In this document: positions 9,320 through 16,999 of the stretch, in pieces
How the letters are laid out: the number at the start of each line of letters is the position of its first letter
Position numbering within the stretch: position 1 is the stretch's first letter
NCBI GenBank assembly: GCA_934486635.1
Contig: CAKSPZ010000001.1
Location: 62,001-126,000 of the forward strand
Direction: 5' to 3'
Length of the DNA stretch: 64,000 nt
Source: an uncultured Eubacteriales bacterium
GTDB lineage: Bacteria > Bacillota > Clostridia > Oscillospirales > Acutalibacteraceae
Notes under the pieces: model-generated
Seen by the model: only the letters and a program-made list of their open reading frames with translations
Told to the model about the DNA's origin: nothing
Databases searched by the model: none
Translations under genes and position numbers: made by a program

Positions 9320-10082
9320 ATAATTTAATTTTATTAAATAGTCTTAAAGTGTTTTCTTTAGCTGTAGATATAAGTGCATTGACATCAATATTGCGTTCAG
9401 AAGCGATTTTTTCTGCAGTATATTTTATCATGCTAGAATCACAACGAGTTCCACGAAAAGGAACAGGAGTCATATAAGGACAATCGGTTTCTAGTAATAT
9501 TTTATCTATAGGGACGTTTTTAGCAACCAATATAGGATTTTTAGCATTTTTAAAAGTAACTGAACCACCAAGACCAATATACATACCTAGTTTAATAATT
9601 TCATTAGCCATCTCAAGGCTAGCAGAAAAACAATGAACAACGCCACGTGGTTGATATATTTTTAAAAGTTCTAATGTATCGGCATGAGCTTCTCTGTCAT
9701 GAATAATAACAGGAATATCTAGTTCTTTGGCCAATTTTAATTGCTCCTCAAATATTTTCTTTTGTACATCACGTGGAGAGAAATCATAATGATAATCAAG
9801 ACCAATTTCACCAATTGCAACAGTTTTTTCTAAAGATAGGTAATCACGAAGAATTTTTAAATATGAAGAAGTTACATTAGATGCGTCTTGAGGATGAATA
9901 CCTACAGCTGCCCAAATGTGTGAATATTTATTCGATAGTTCAACACTAGTTTTAGACGTTTTTAGGTCACATCCTACATTTATAATACCACTTATATTGT
10001 TATTAAAAAGATGAGTTAAAATGCTATCACGATCGTCATCAAAAGCTTTATCATCATAATGTGCGTGAGAGTCAAATATCAT
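9318..10082 (-). CDS. tatD: TatD family metal-dependent deoxyribonuclease
   Basis: A 254-residue amidohydrolase-fold hydrolase of the TatD/YcfH family, thought to act as a 3'-5' DNase in DNA repair and degradation. Metal-binding residues are all visible: the N-terminal DSHAHYD, the IGEIGLDYHY glutamate segment, VIIHDREAH, VVHCFS and the LLETDCPYMTP aspartate. Length is typical. It lies 19 bases after metG in the same orientation, a common order in Firmicutes. The ATG follows GAGGTGA. The end of the gene runs into the 21-bp palindrome. Confidence 0.95.
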   Translation of the reverse strand: MIFDSHAHYDDKAFDDDRDSILTHLFNNNISGIINVGCDLKTSKTSVELSNKYSHIWAAVGIHPQDASNVTSSYLKILRDYLSLEKTVAIGEIGLDYHYDFSPRDVQKKIFEEQLKLAKELDIPVIIHDREAHADTLELLKIYQPRGVVHCFSASLEMANEIIKLGMYIGLGGSVTFKNAKNPILVAKNVPIDKILLETDCPYMTPVPFRGTRCDSSMIKYTAEKIASERNIDVNALISTAKENTLRLFNKIKL

Positions 10083-10101
10083 AAAGTCACCTCAAAAAAT
10101 A

Positions 10102-11673
10102 TTAATTAATTAAATTATTAAGTTCGGTGAGTTCTTTTTGTACATCAATTCTAGGGAATAATACATTACCTTTTTTTATTTCAGAGGTAACAGGTAATGT
10201 ACCCCATTTATTAGCATTGTCCCAAGAAACAACTGAATCGAACGCACCAATTTGATTTTGAATTAAAGGTGAGGTGTTTGGCATAAATGGAGTGATTAGT
10301 ATAGAGATAATTCTTAATGTTTCACATAAATTATATAAAACACAAGCAAGTCTTGGTGCATTTTGAGGGTCACGACTTAGAACCCAAGGCATAGTTTCAT
10401 CGATGTATTTATTGGCACGAGAAATAAGTTTCCAAATTTCAGATAAAGCATTTGAAAACTGGAATTTTTCCATATAAGTTTCGTACTTATCACGAAGAGA
10501 AACTGCCATAGAAATTAATTCATTATCAATATCGTCTTTTAAAAGAGTTTGTGGAAGTTTGCCGTTAAAGTATTTTTCTACCATAGCTGTAGTTCTAGAT
10601 ACTAAGTTTCCAAGATCATTAGCAAGATCAGAATTAATTCTATTAACTAATGCTTCATTTGTAAATACACTGTCAGACCCAAAAGGAATTTCACGAAGTA
10701 AAAAATATTTTATTGCGTCTACACCATAACGATTACATAACACTTGAGGGTCTACTACATTTCCCTTAGATTTTGACATTTTAGTTCCGTCACCAAAAAG
10801 AAGCCATCCATGACCATATACTTTATGTGGTAATGGTAAATCAAGAGCCATAAGTATTGCAGGCCAAATAATAGCATGAAATCTAATTATTTCTTTTCCT
10901 ACAAAATGGACATTCGCAGGCCAATATTTTGTAAAATCAGAGGTATCATCAGAACCATAACCAAGAGCAGTAATATAATTGGTAAGAGCATCTAACCAAA
11001 CATATACAACGTGTTTATCATCAAAGTCAACAGGAATCCCCCAACTAAAGCTTGTACGAGTTACACAAAGGTCATTTAACCCACTTTTTATAAAACTAAT
11101 CATTTCATTTCGACGACTTTCAGGTTCTAAAAATTCAGGATGCTTATCGTATAATTTTAAAAGTTTATCAGCATATTTTGATAATTTAAAGAAGTATGCT
11201 TCTTCTTTTGTTAGATTTACTTCACGACCACAGTCAGGACATTTGCCATCAACTAATTGTGTTTCTGTCCAAAATGATTCACATGGGGTACAGTACCATC
11301 CTTCATAGTTGCCCTTATATATTTCACCTTTATCATATAAATCTTTAAAGATTTTTTGAACAGCTTTTTTATGGTGTTCATCAGTTGTTCGAATATATCT
11401 GTCATTTGATATATCCATAATATCCCATAATTTTCTGAAACGAGCAACTAATTTATCAACGTATTCTTTAGGTGAAATATTTTCTTTAGATGCATTTAGT
11501 TCTATTTTTTGGCCATGTTCATCCGTACCGGTTAAAAACATAACGTCATTACCTTTTAATCGTTTGTATCTGGCCATAGCGTCTGCAGCTACAGTACAAT
11601 AACTGTGTCCAAGGTGTGGATTACCAGATGGATAATATATAGGTGTTGTTATATAAAAAGTGTCTTTGTTCAT
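10102..11673 (-). CDS. metG: Methionyl-tRNA synthetase
   Basis: Class I synthetase that charges tRNA-Met in the cytoplasm. The HIGH-type motif is PHLGHS (near residue 19), the zinc-binding insert is seen as CTPCESF ... CPDCGR, and the KMSKS loop is GTKMSKSKGN. At 523 residues it is the short form lacking the C-terminal tRNA-binding/dimerisation domain found in many MetG proteins. AAGGAG overlaps the stop of the upstream 41-codon gene, so translation of the two is probably coupled. I saw no T-box leader in the ~100 bases upstream. Confidence 0.97.
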   Translation of the reverse strand: MNKDTFYITTPIYYPSGNPHLGHSYCTVAADAMARYKRLKGNDVMFLTGTDEHGQKIELNASKENISPKEYVDKLVARFRKLWDIMDISNDRYIRTTDEHHKKAVQKIFKDLYDKGEIYKGNYEGWYCTPCESFWTETQLVDGKCPDCGREVNLTKEEAYFFKLSKYADKLLKLYDKHPEFLEPESRRNEMISFIKSGLNDLCVTRTSFSWGIPVDFDDKHVVYVWLDALTNYITALGYGSDDTSDFTKYWPANVHFVGKEIIRFHAIIWPAILMALDLPLPHKVYGHGWLLFGDGTKMSKSKGNVVDPQVLCNRYGVDAIKYFLLREIPFGSDSVFTNEALVNRINSDLANDLGNLVSRTTAMVEKYFNGKLPQTLLKDDIDNELISMAVSLRDKYETYMEKFQFSNALSEIWKLISRANKYIDETMPWVLSRDPQNAPRLACVLYNLCETLRIISILITPFMPNTSPLIQNQIGAFDSVVSWDNANKWGTLPVTSEIKKGNVLFPRIDVQKELTELNNLIN

Positions 11674-11688
11674 AAAAAAAGCTCCTTA

Positions 11689-11814
11689 CTAATGCAATAT
11701 AGATAGAAACAGGGAACCAAACATTAAAAAAGCACAAACGCTGGCAATAATTTTAACTATTACACTATATGAACTTTGAAAATTGTTTTTTTTATCTTGT
11801 TTTTGATTTTTCAT
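11689..11814 (-). CDS. Small single-pass membrane protein upstream of metG (41 aa)
   Basis: A 41-residue frame starting MKNQKQDKKNN. A polar, basic N-terminus is followed by one hydrophobic helix (roughly residues 18-40: VIVKIIASVCAFLMFGSLFL). AAGGAG lies seven bases before the ATG, and the stop overlaps the ribosome site of metG, a strong sign that it is translated. Small lysine-rich single-helix proteins of this kind (for instance DUF4044-like) are widespread in Firmicutes and of unknown function; I cannot assign a family with certainty. It is probably the first gene of a metG-tatD operon. Confidence 0.75.
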   Translation of the reverse strand: MKNQKQDKKNNFQSSYSVIVKIIASVCAFLMFGSLFLSILH

Positions 11815-12015
11815 TCTAAGGCTCCTTTTCAAAAATTTCTTACATTTAATTATATTATATTATGTAGATTAATTCAAGAAATAACTGAGAATAGTATGAT
11901 ATTTGAAATATTATAAGTAATTTTATTATTGTGAACTTTTAATATAGAAACATTAAGTTTTGTTATAAAAATTAATATTTTTGATTTACAATTTTAAATT
12001 TGTGAACTGAGTAAA

Positions 12016-12064
12016 GGCCCCGACGCTTAACATAATAAAAATAGAAAAAGGTGGCGTCGGGGCC
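12016..12064. repeat. GC-rich hairpin in divergent spacer
   Basis: GGCCCCGACGC (12016-12026) and GCGTCGGGGCC (12054-12064) are a perfect 11-bp inverted repeat around a 27-base A-rich loop. No T-run follows on the plus strand. Confidence 0.75.
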
Positions 12065-12065
12065 A

Positions 12066-12094
12066 CTGCCTAAAAATCTACGATTTTCAGGCAG
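12066..12094. repeat. Second hairpin next to the GC-rich hairpin
   Basis: CTGCCTAAAAATC (12066-12078) and GATTTTCAGGCAG (12082-12094) pair with one mismatch around a 3-base loop. It follows the previous hairpin by one base. Confidence 0.7.
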
Positions 12095-12174
12095 AATATA
12101 TTTAAGATACTGGTAATTTAAGTTTTTTTATCATATAATTATCAATGAACTTAATTAATGTGAGGAAATATAAT

Positions 12175-13701
12175 ATGGAAAATAAATTTATGATTTTAAA
12201 AAGCGGAACAGATATACGAGGAATAGCAGTAGAAGGGGTACCCAATGAACATATTACATTGACGGATGAAATTATAGAGAAAATAGCATTATCTTTTGCA
12301 CATTGGATATCTGATAAAAAAAGTAAAAAATATAATGATTTACATGTAGCAATAGGACATGATTCAAGAGTATCTGCAAATAGAATAAAAAAGCAATTAA
12401 TAGATACTTTATCTAGTGTAGGAATAAATATTTTTGATTGTGGGTTATCGTCAACACCAGCCATGTTTATGTCTACGATTGATTTAAGTTGTGATGCCTC
12501 AATAGAAATAACTGCAAGTCATCACCCATTTAATAGAAATGGATTAAAATTTTTTACAAGAGACGGAGGACTTGACAGTTGTGATATAGAAGATATATTA
12601 AACTATGCCAATAAAAGTGATATAAAGGTTTCAACAAATAAAAAAGGAACTGTTGAAAAAGTTAACTATATGGAGACCTATGCAAAAAGATTACGTAAGA
12701 TAATTTGTAATGGAATAAATTGTACAGAACAAGAAAAACCGCTTTCTGGATTTAAAATTATAGTAGATGCAGGAAATGGAGCGGGTGGTTTTTATGCAAA
12801 AGATGTACTTTTACCGTTGGGAGCAGATATAACAGGAAGTCAATTTTTAAATCCGGATGGATATTTCCCAAATCATATTCCAAATCCTGAAAATAGGGTT
12901 GCAATGCAATCTATTGTGGAAGCAACAATAAAAAATAATGCGGATTTAGGATTGATTTTTGATACGGATGTAGACAGAGCAAGTGCTGTCGATAATAAGG
13001 GTAATGAAATTTGCAGAAATAGTTTGATTGCGTTAGCTTCAGAAATTGCTTTAGAGGGTAATGAAAATGGAACAATAGTCACAGATTCAATTACTTCAGA
13101 TGGTTTGCATGAATATATTGAGGAAGTATTACATGGTGTGCATAATAGGTTTAAAAGAGGATATAAAAACGTTATAAATGAAGCGAAAAGATTAAATTTA
13201 CAAGGAATTAATTGTCCACTAGCAATAGAAACATCAGGTCATGCAGCTATGAGAGAAAATTATTTTTTAGATGATGGAGCATATCTTGTTACAAAAATTA
13301 TAATAAAAATGGTAAATTTAAAAAAACAGGGACAAAATTTAGGTAATATTTTAAATAAATTGAAAAAACCAGAGGAAAGTTTAGAGTTTAGGTTAAATAT
13401 AATTAATTCAGATTTTAAAACATATGGTGAAGATATAATAGATGATTTATATAGTTATGCACAGAAAAATGATGACTGGCATATAGCACCGGATAATAAA
13501 GAAGGAATACGAGTATCTTTTGATGAAAATAATGGTGATGGTTGGTTTTTATTAAGGCTTAGTGTTCATGACCCGGTAATGCCCCTTAATATAGAGAGCA
13601 ATAAAATTGGTGGTGCAAAAGTAATATTAAATAAATTTAAAAAATTTATAAAAGATTATGAAGGATTAGATTTAAAATCTCTTGAAGAAGGCATAAAATA
13701 A
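12175..13701 (+). CDS. Phosphomannomutase/phosphoglucomutase
   Basis: A 508-residue alpha-D-phosphohexomutase that moves phosphate between the 1 and 6 positions of glucose or mannose, feeding nucleotide-sugar and glycogen metabolism. The N-terminal GTDIRGIA, the phosphoserine loop as ITASHHPFNRNGLKF, the metal-binding loop DTDVDRAS, the sugar-binding loop ETSGHAAM and the C-terminal phosphate-binding segment GIRVSFDE are present. The active-site loop reads TASHHP instead of the usual TASHNP. GAGGA correctly precedes the ATG at 12175; an upstream ATG at 12145 lacks a ribosome site. The specific substrate cannot be told. A hydrolase gene follows after 17 bases. Confidence 0.92.
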   Translation: MENKFMILKSGTDIRGIAVEGVPNEHITLTDEIIEKIALSFAHWISDKKSKKYNDLHVAIGHDSRVSANRIKKQLIDTLSSVGINIFDCGLSSTPAMFMSTIDLSCDASIEITASHHPFNRNGLKFFTRDGGLDSCDIEDILNYANKSDIKVSTNKKGTVEKVNYMETYAKRLRKIICNGINCTEQEKPLSGFKIIVDAGNGAGGFYAKDVLLPLGADITGSQFLNPDGYFPNHIPNPENRVAMQSIVEATIKNNADLGLIFDTDVDRASAVDNKGNEICRNSLIALASEIALEGNENGTIVTDSITSDGLHEYIEEVLHGVHNRFKRGYKNVINEAKRLNLQGINCPLAIETSGHAAMRENYFLDDGAYLVTKIIIKMVNLKKQGQNLGNILNKLKKPEESLEFRLNIINSDFKTYGEDIIDDLYSYAQKNDDWHIAPDNKEGIRVSFDENNGDGWFLLRLSVHDPVMPLNIESNKIGGAKVILNKFKKFIKDYEGLDLKSLEEGIK

Positions 13702-13718
13702 AGGAGTAATATTTAAAG

Positions 13719-14630
13719 TTGAAAAAAATTAATAGAAAGATTTTTATAACGACAGCTTTACTTTTAATATTATCACTTATTGTAGTTATAGTTTGCGGTT
13801 TTGGAAAAAACACTGAGCAGACTTTTTTAAATCAAGAAAATAGTGAAAGTTTATCTATACATTATATTGACGTAGGTCAAGGAGATGCAGAACTAATTTG
13901 TTTTCCTGATGGACAAATTATGCTAATAGATACAGGGTCAAATGAAAGTTCTAGTGATTTAGTAAATTACATAAAAAGATATAATGTGGAAAAAATAGAC
14001 TATATGATTTTAACGCACCCACATGAAGATCATATAGGGGGTGCTAATAAAATACTTGAAAATTTTTCAGTTTCTAATGTATATATGCCTAAAGTATCTA
14101 CTGATATGATGCCGAGTACGAAAACATATGAAAAAACTTTAAAGTCTTTAATTGATAAAAAAATAAATGTTAAAGAAGGAAAAGCCGGTATAATATTAAA
14201 GCAAAGTTCAGATTTGCATGTTGAAATTCTTGCACCAAATAAGGAAAGTTATAATGACCTTAATGATTATTCTATTGTAATAAAGCTGGAGTATATGGAT
14301 AAATCGTTTATGTTTATGGGTGATGCACAGTATGAGTCTGAAATGGAAATATTGGATAAATTTGATGTAAAATCAGATATATTAAAATGTGGTCATCATG
14401 GAAGCAGAACTTCAGGCTGTAAAAGGTTTTTAAGTAAAGTAAATCCCAAATATGCAATAATATCCTGCGGGAAAGATAATAAATATGGACATCCACATAA
14501 GCAGGTTATTAAGAGATTAGAAAAAGAAAGTACTTTGATATATAGAACGGATTTAGATGGAACTATAGTGGTTGAAGTTAAAAATAAAAATATTAAAATA
14601 AATACGACTAAAAAAAGAGCTACAGAATAA
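13719..14630 (+). CDS. ComEC/Rec2-like metallo-beta-lactamase-fold hydrolase, membrane-anchored
   Basis: The 303-residue protein begins with a single hydrophobic helix (about residues 8-27) that could be a signal anchor, then carries a metallo-beta-lactamase domain like the one at the C-terminus of ComEC: HYIDVGQGDAELI, LTHPHEDHIGG with the HxHxDH metal site, FMGDAQYESE and LKCGHHGSRTS. The lone domain without the ComEC channel is common in Firmicutes and its substrate is unknown; extracellular nuclease activity is possible. The start is TTG with AAGGAGTAAT upstream. It is co-directional with the phosphohexomutase and ends in a strong terminator. Confidence 0.85.
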   Translation: MKKINRKIFITTALLLILSLIVVIVCGFGKNTEQTFLNQENSESLSIHYIDVGQGDAELICFPDGQIMLIDTGSNESSSDLVNYIKRYNVEKIDYMILTHPHEDHIGGANKILENFSVSNVYMPKVSTDMMPSTKTYEKTLKSLIDKKINVKEGKAGIILKQSSDLHVEILAPNKESYNDLNDYSIVIKLEYMDKSFMFMGDAQYESEMEILDKFDVKSDILKCGHHGSRTSGCKRFLSKVNPKYAIISCGKDNKYGHPHKQVIKRLEKESTLIYRTDLDGTIVVEVKNKNIKINTTKKRATE

Positions 14631-14654
14631 ATGTTTATTCTGTAGCTCTTTTTT
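14611..14654 (+). terminator. Terminator after the ComEC-like hydrolase gene
   Basis: Near-perfect 21-base arms (14611-14631 and 14634-14654) with core GAGCTACAGAATAA and a terminal T-run. The stop codon of the hydrolase lies within the left arm. Confidence 0.85.
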
Positions 14655-14704
14655 ATATTTGCTTGTGCATTATGAATATATTTTTTAAAAAAAATAAAAA
14701 AATA

Positions 14705-14733
14705 TTGACATTTTTGTCGATATAGAGTATAAT
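14705..14733 (+). promoter_or_regulatory. Consensus promoter of the peptide-export operon
   Basis: TTGACA (14705-14710), 17 bases, TATAAT (14728-14733): a perfect housekeeping consensus. It lies ~145 bases before the first start codon, leaving a long structured leader. Confidence 0.88.
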
Positions 14734-14802
14734 TCATATATGCAATATAAACATATATATTTTAATTTAAAAAAACAATATAGCAAAAATTCACGTTGTT
14801 AT

Positions 14803-14860
14803 AGAATGCATTAGCTACCGGTGATGTATTCTTAAAGATTATTAATATTTTTCCCGGTAG
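14803..14860 (+). promoter_or_regulatory. Predicted H-type pseudoknot in the operon leader
   Basis: Stem 1 pairs 14803-14811 (AGAATGCAT) with 14824-14832 (ATGTATTCT), nine pairs including one G-U. Bases 14815-14821 (CTACCGG) in its loop pair perfectly with 14854-14860 (CCGGTAG). Loop lengths of 3, 2 and 21 bases fit a classical H-type pseudoknot. The second stem ends seven bases before GGAG of the first ribosome site, so folding could control translation. I do not recognise it as a known riboswitch class. Confidence 0.55.
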
Positions 14861-14876
14861 AGAAATGGAGAAAAAA

Positions 14877-16013
14877 ATGAAAAGGTTATTAGGATTAATT
14901 ATGGTTATGATTTTTTCTGTAGCAGTTATTACAGGATGTACAAACTCTAACAATTCTACCTCAAAATTACAGTATGGTGATTCTTCAAAAATTAAAATAG
15001 CTGTTCTGGGTTCAAATGAACAATTTGAAGCAGGACGTGACTTTTTAATTGGTATGGATTTAGCTGTTAGCGAGTTAAATGCTCAAGGTATGAATGTTTC
15101 ATATGAAAAAATTGATGATGGTTCAAGTAGAGATAGTGGTGTGGCATTGGCTAAAGACATTGCTACAAATGATGAATACACTTTAGCATTAACTCTACAA
15201 ACAAATGAAACTGCAGATGTTGTATCTTCTATTTTTGAGGATGCAAAAAAACCACTTATAATAATTAATGAGTGTTTTGATAGCACTATGAATAAAGGTT
15301 ATGAATACCTACTATCAGGGGTAATTTCCGCAGAAGATAGTGGAAAAGTATTAGCCCAATATTGTGAAAAAAATGATATAAAATGGGTAGGAACAGCTCA
15401 TTCAGAAAACCAATATGAAAAAGCACTGGCTAAATCTTTTGGTGCTAATGCTTCTAGCAGCCAAAAGATACAAATATTAGATTCTACTGGAGGTATAAGC
15501 AGAACAGCAGAATTAATGGAAGTTTTGCAAAGATGGGATACACTGGGTATAGGTGCTGTATTGGTAACATTTGATGATGTCGATTGGGAATGTGAAGTTA
15601 TAAAAGAAATTAAAGCATTAAAACCAAATATGGTTATATTTGGAGATACAGGCTTAAATGATATTAGATATCTTCAAAAATATAAGGATGTACTTGAAGG
15701 AGTTATAGTACCAGCTTCATATACTATTGATTCAGAGGAAAGATTACAAGATTTCTATAATAAGTATGAATCTCAAGTTAGAAATGATTTAGATTTTGAC
15801 ATAACCAGTGTTACAGCTGAAGGATACGATATTGTAAACTTTATAGCATTAAGCTTAAAGGACTCTTCTTCAGCTAGTGACTTTATGAGTAAAATGAAAT
15901 CTTCTGAAGGATATGAAGGAGTTACTGGAATTAAATTTAAAGCCAATGGTCAAATTGATGAAGAATCAAGCTATTGGATTGTAAGGGATGGACAAATGTA
16001 TAGAATGAGCTAA
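14877..16013 (+). CDS. Periplasmic-binding-protein type 1 lipoprotein (LivJ-like)
   Basis: A ~378-residue lipoprotein with an N-terminal signal peptide and lipobox VITGC. The remainder resembles type 1 periplasmic-binding proteins of branched-chain amino-acid transporters: KIKIAVLGSNEQFEAGRDF, GMDLAVSELNAQG, DDGSSRDSGVALAKDI, then a second lobe ending FKANGQIDEESSYWIV. Normally such a protein feeds an ABC importer, but here it opens an operon of peptide exporters and no importer permease is nearby. A sensor, receptor or self-protection role is possible but is inference. GGAG six bases before the ATG at 14877 favours that start over 14865. Confidence 0.85.
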   Translation: MKRLLGLIMVMIFSVAVITGCTNSNNSTSKLQYGDSSKIKIAVLGSNEQFEAGRDFLIGMDLAVSELNAQGMNVSYEKIDDGSSRDSGVALAKDIATNDEYTLALTLQTNETADVVSSIFEDAKKPLIIINECFDSTMNKGYEYLLSGVISAEDSGKVLAQYCEKNDIKWVGTAHSENQYEKALAKSFGANASSSQKIQILDSTGGISRTAELMEVLQRWDTLGIGAVLVTFDDVDWECEVIKEIKALKPNMVIFGDTGLNDIRYLQKYKDVLEGVIVPASYTIDSEERLQDFYNKYESQVRNDLDFDITSVTAEGYDIVNFIALSLKDSSSASDFMSKMKSSEGYEGVTGIKFKANGQIDEESSYWIVRDGQMYRMS

Positions 16014-16028
16014 AAAGGAGGAATAAAA

Positions 16029-16949
16029 ATGGCTGAAAATAAATTGTTTAGAAAAAGTGCAATGGAAACAGTTTCTAATCCTGAACAATTAGATCAACAT
16101 GTAAGGGTAACACGACCAGCTTCATGGGTTATTTTAACAGCTATTGTTGGATTAGTTTTAGGAGTTGGAATATGGGCATTTACTGGAAATATTTCAAGTG
16201 GTACAGATATAAATGGTGTTATTTTTTCATCAGAAGGTATTGTTGTAGCTAATGCTGTTAGTTCTGGTGAAGTTGTAGATGTTTTAGTAAGTGAAGGGGA
16301 ACAAGTTGAAAAAGGCGATTTATTAATGGTTATCCCTAATGAAAATTTATTGGAACAAATAGCACAGAAAAAAGCTGAGTATGATGCAGCAAGTGGAAGT
16401 GCAAAAGCATCAATAGGTACAACACTTGACGCTTTAAAATATCAATATAAAATAAGTTCTTTTGTTTTAGCAAGTAAAAAAGGTACGATAAATAGTGTAC
16501 CTTTGCTAGGAGATGAAATTTCTGAAGGACAACAAGTTGCTGTTAACTTTTCTGAGGAAGCAATGTCAGGCTCTAAAGAAATAATAGCTTATGTACCTTA
16601 CACAGTAGCAAGTGGATTTAAAGTTGGTGGAGAAGTGCAAATTTCACCAAATAGTGCGCCAAGAGAAGAGTATGGGTATATGACAGGAAAAATAACCAAT
16701 ATAGGTTCTACAGTTGTAACTGAGGAAAGCATAAAAAGAACAATGGGTACAACAAAATATATTAGCTCTTTAGAAGTGTCTTCTGATAGTGTTGAAGTAA
16801 GAATCAGACCAAATGTAGATTCTTCAACAAAGAGCGGTTTTGAATGGTCAAATTCTAAAGGGGCTCAGTATATTACAGCAGACATAGGAACAAACTGCGC
16901 AATTAAAGTTATGTCAGAAGAAATGCATCCTATAGATTTAATATTATAA
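16029..16949 (+). CDS. HlyD-like membrane-fusion protein of NHLP/NHLM bacteriocin export
   Basis: A 306-residue adaptor protein with a cytoplasmic N-terminus (LFRKSAMETVSNPEQLDQHV), one transmembrane helix at about residues 35-52, and a short biotinyl/lipoyl-like hairpin domain (SSGEVVDVLVSEGEQVEKG). It lacks the long coiled coil of Gram-negative HlyD, which is usual in the NHLM bacteriocin secretion family of Gram-positives. It probably links the two ABC transporters encoded next to it and helps release peptide outside. AAGGAGG is placed well before the ATG and the gene follows the lipoprotein after 15 bases. Confidence 0.88.
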   Translation: MAENKLFRKSAMETVSNPEQLDQHVRVTRPASWVILTAIVGLVLGVGIWAFTGNISSGTDINGVIFSSEGIVVANAVSSGEVVDVLVSEGEQVEKGDLLMVIPNENLLEQIAQKKAEYDAASGSAKASIGTTLDALKYQYKISSFVLASKKGTINSVPLLGDEISEGQQVAVNFSEEAMSGSKEIIAYVPYTVASGFKVGGEVQISPNSAPREEYGYMTGKITNIGSTVVTEESIKRTMGTTKYISSLEVSSDSVEVRIRPNVDSSTKSGFEWSNSKGAQYITADIGTNCAIKVMSEEMHPIDLIL

Positions 16950-16999
16950 TAAGTACATAAATAAAGTGATGATAAAAATAAAAAGAAAGGATGGAAAAT

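Larger units (their letters stand above)
11815..12174. other. Divergent intergenic region with two hairpins
   Basis: This separates the leftward metG operon from the rightward phosphohexomutase gene. The first half is AT-rich and presumably carries the metG-side promoter. The second half has two adjacent hairpins (12016-12064 and 12066-12094). I saw no further small gene with a ribosome binding site. Confidence 0.5.

Noticed and set aside
11674..11880. Possible T-box leader of metG
   Set aside because: No specifier loop, T-box sequence or antiterminator pair was seen, and the space is occupied by a 41-codon gene.
14734..14876. Leader pseudoknot as a preQ1 or SAM-II riboswitch
   Set aside because: The topology is similar, but loop and stem sequences do not match the conserved bases of either class as I know them.
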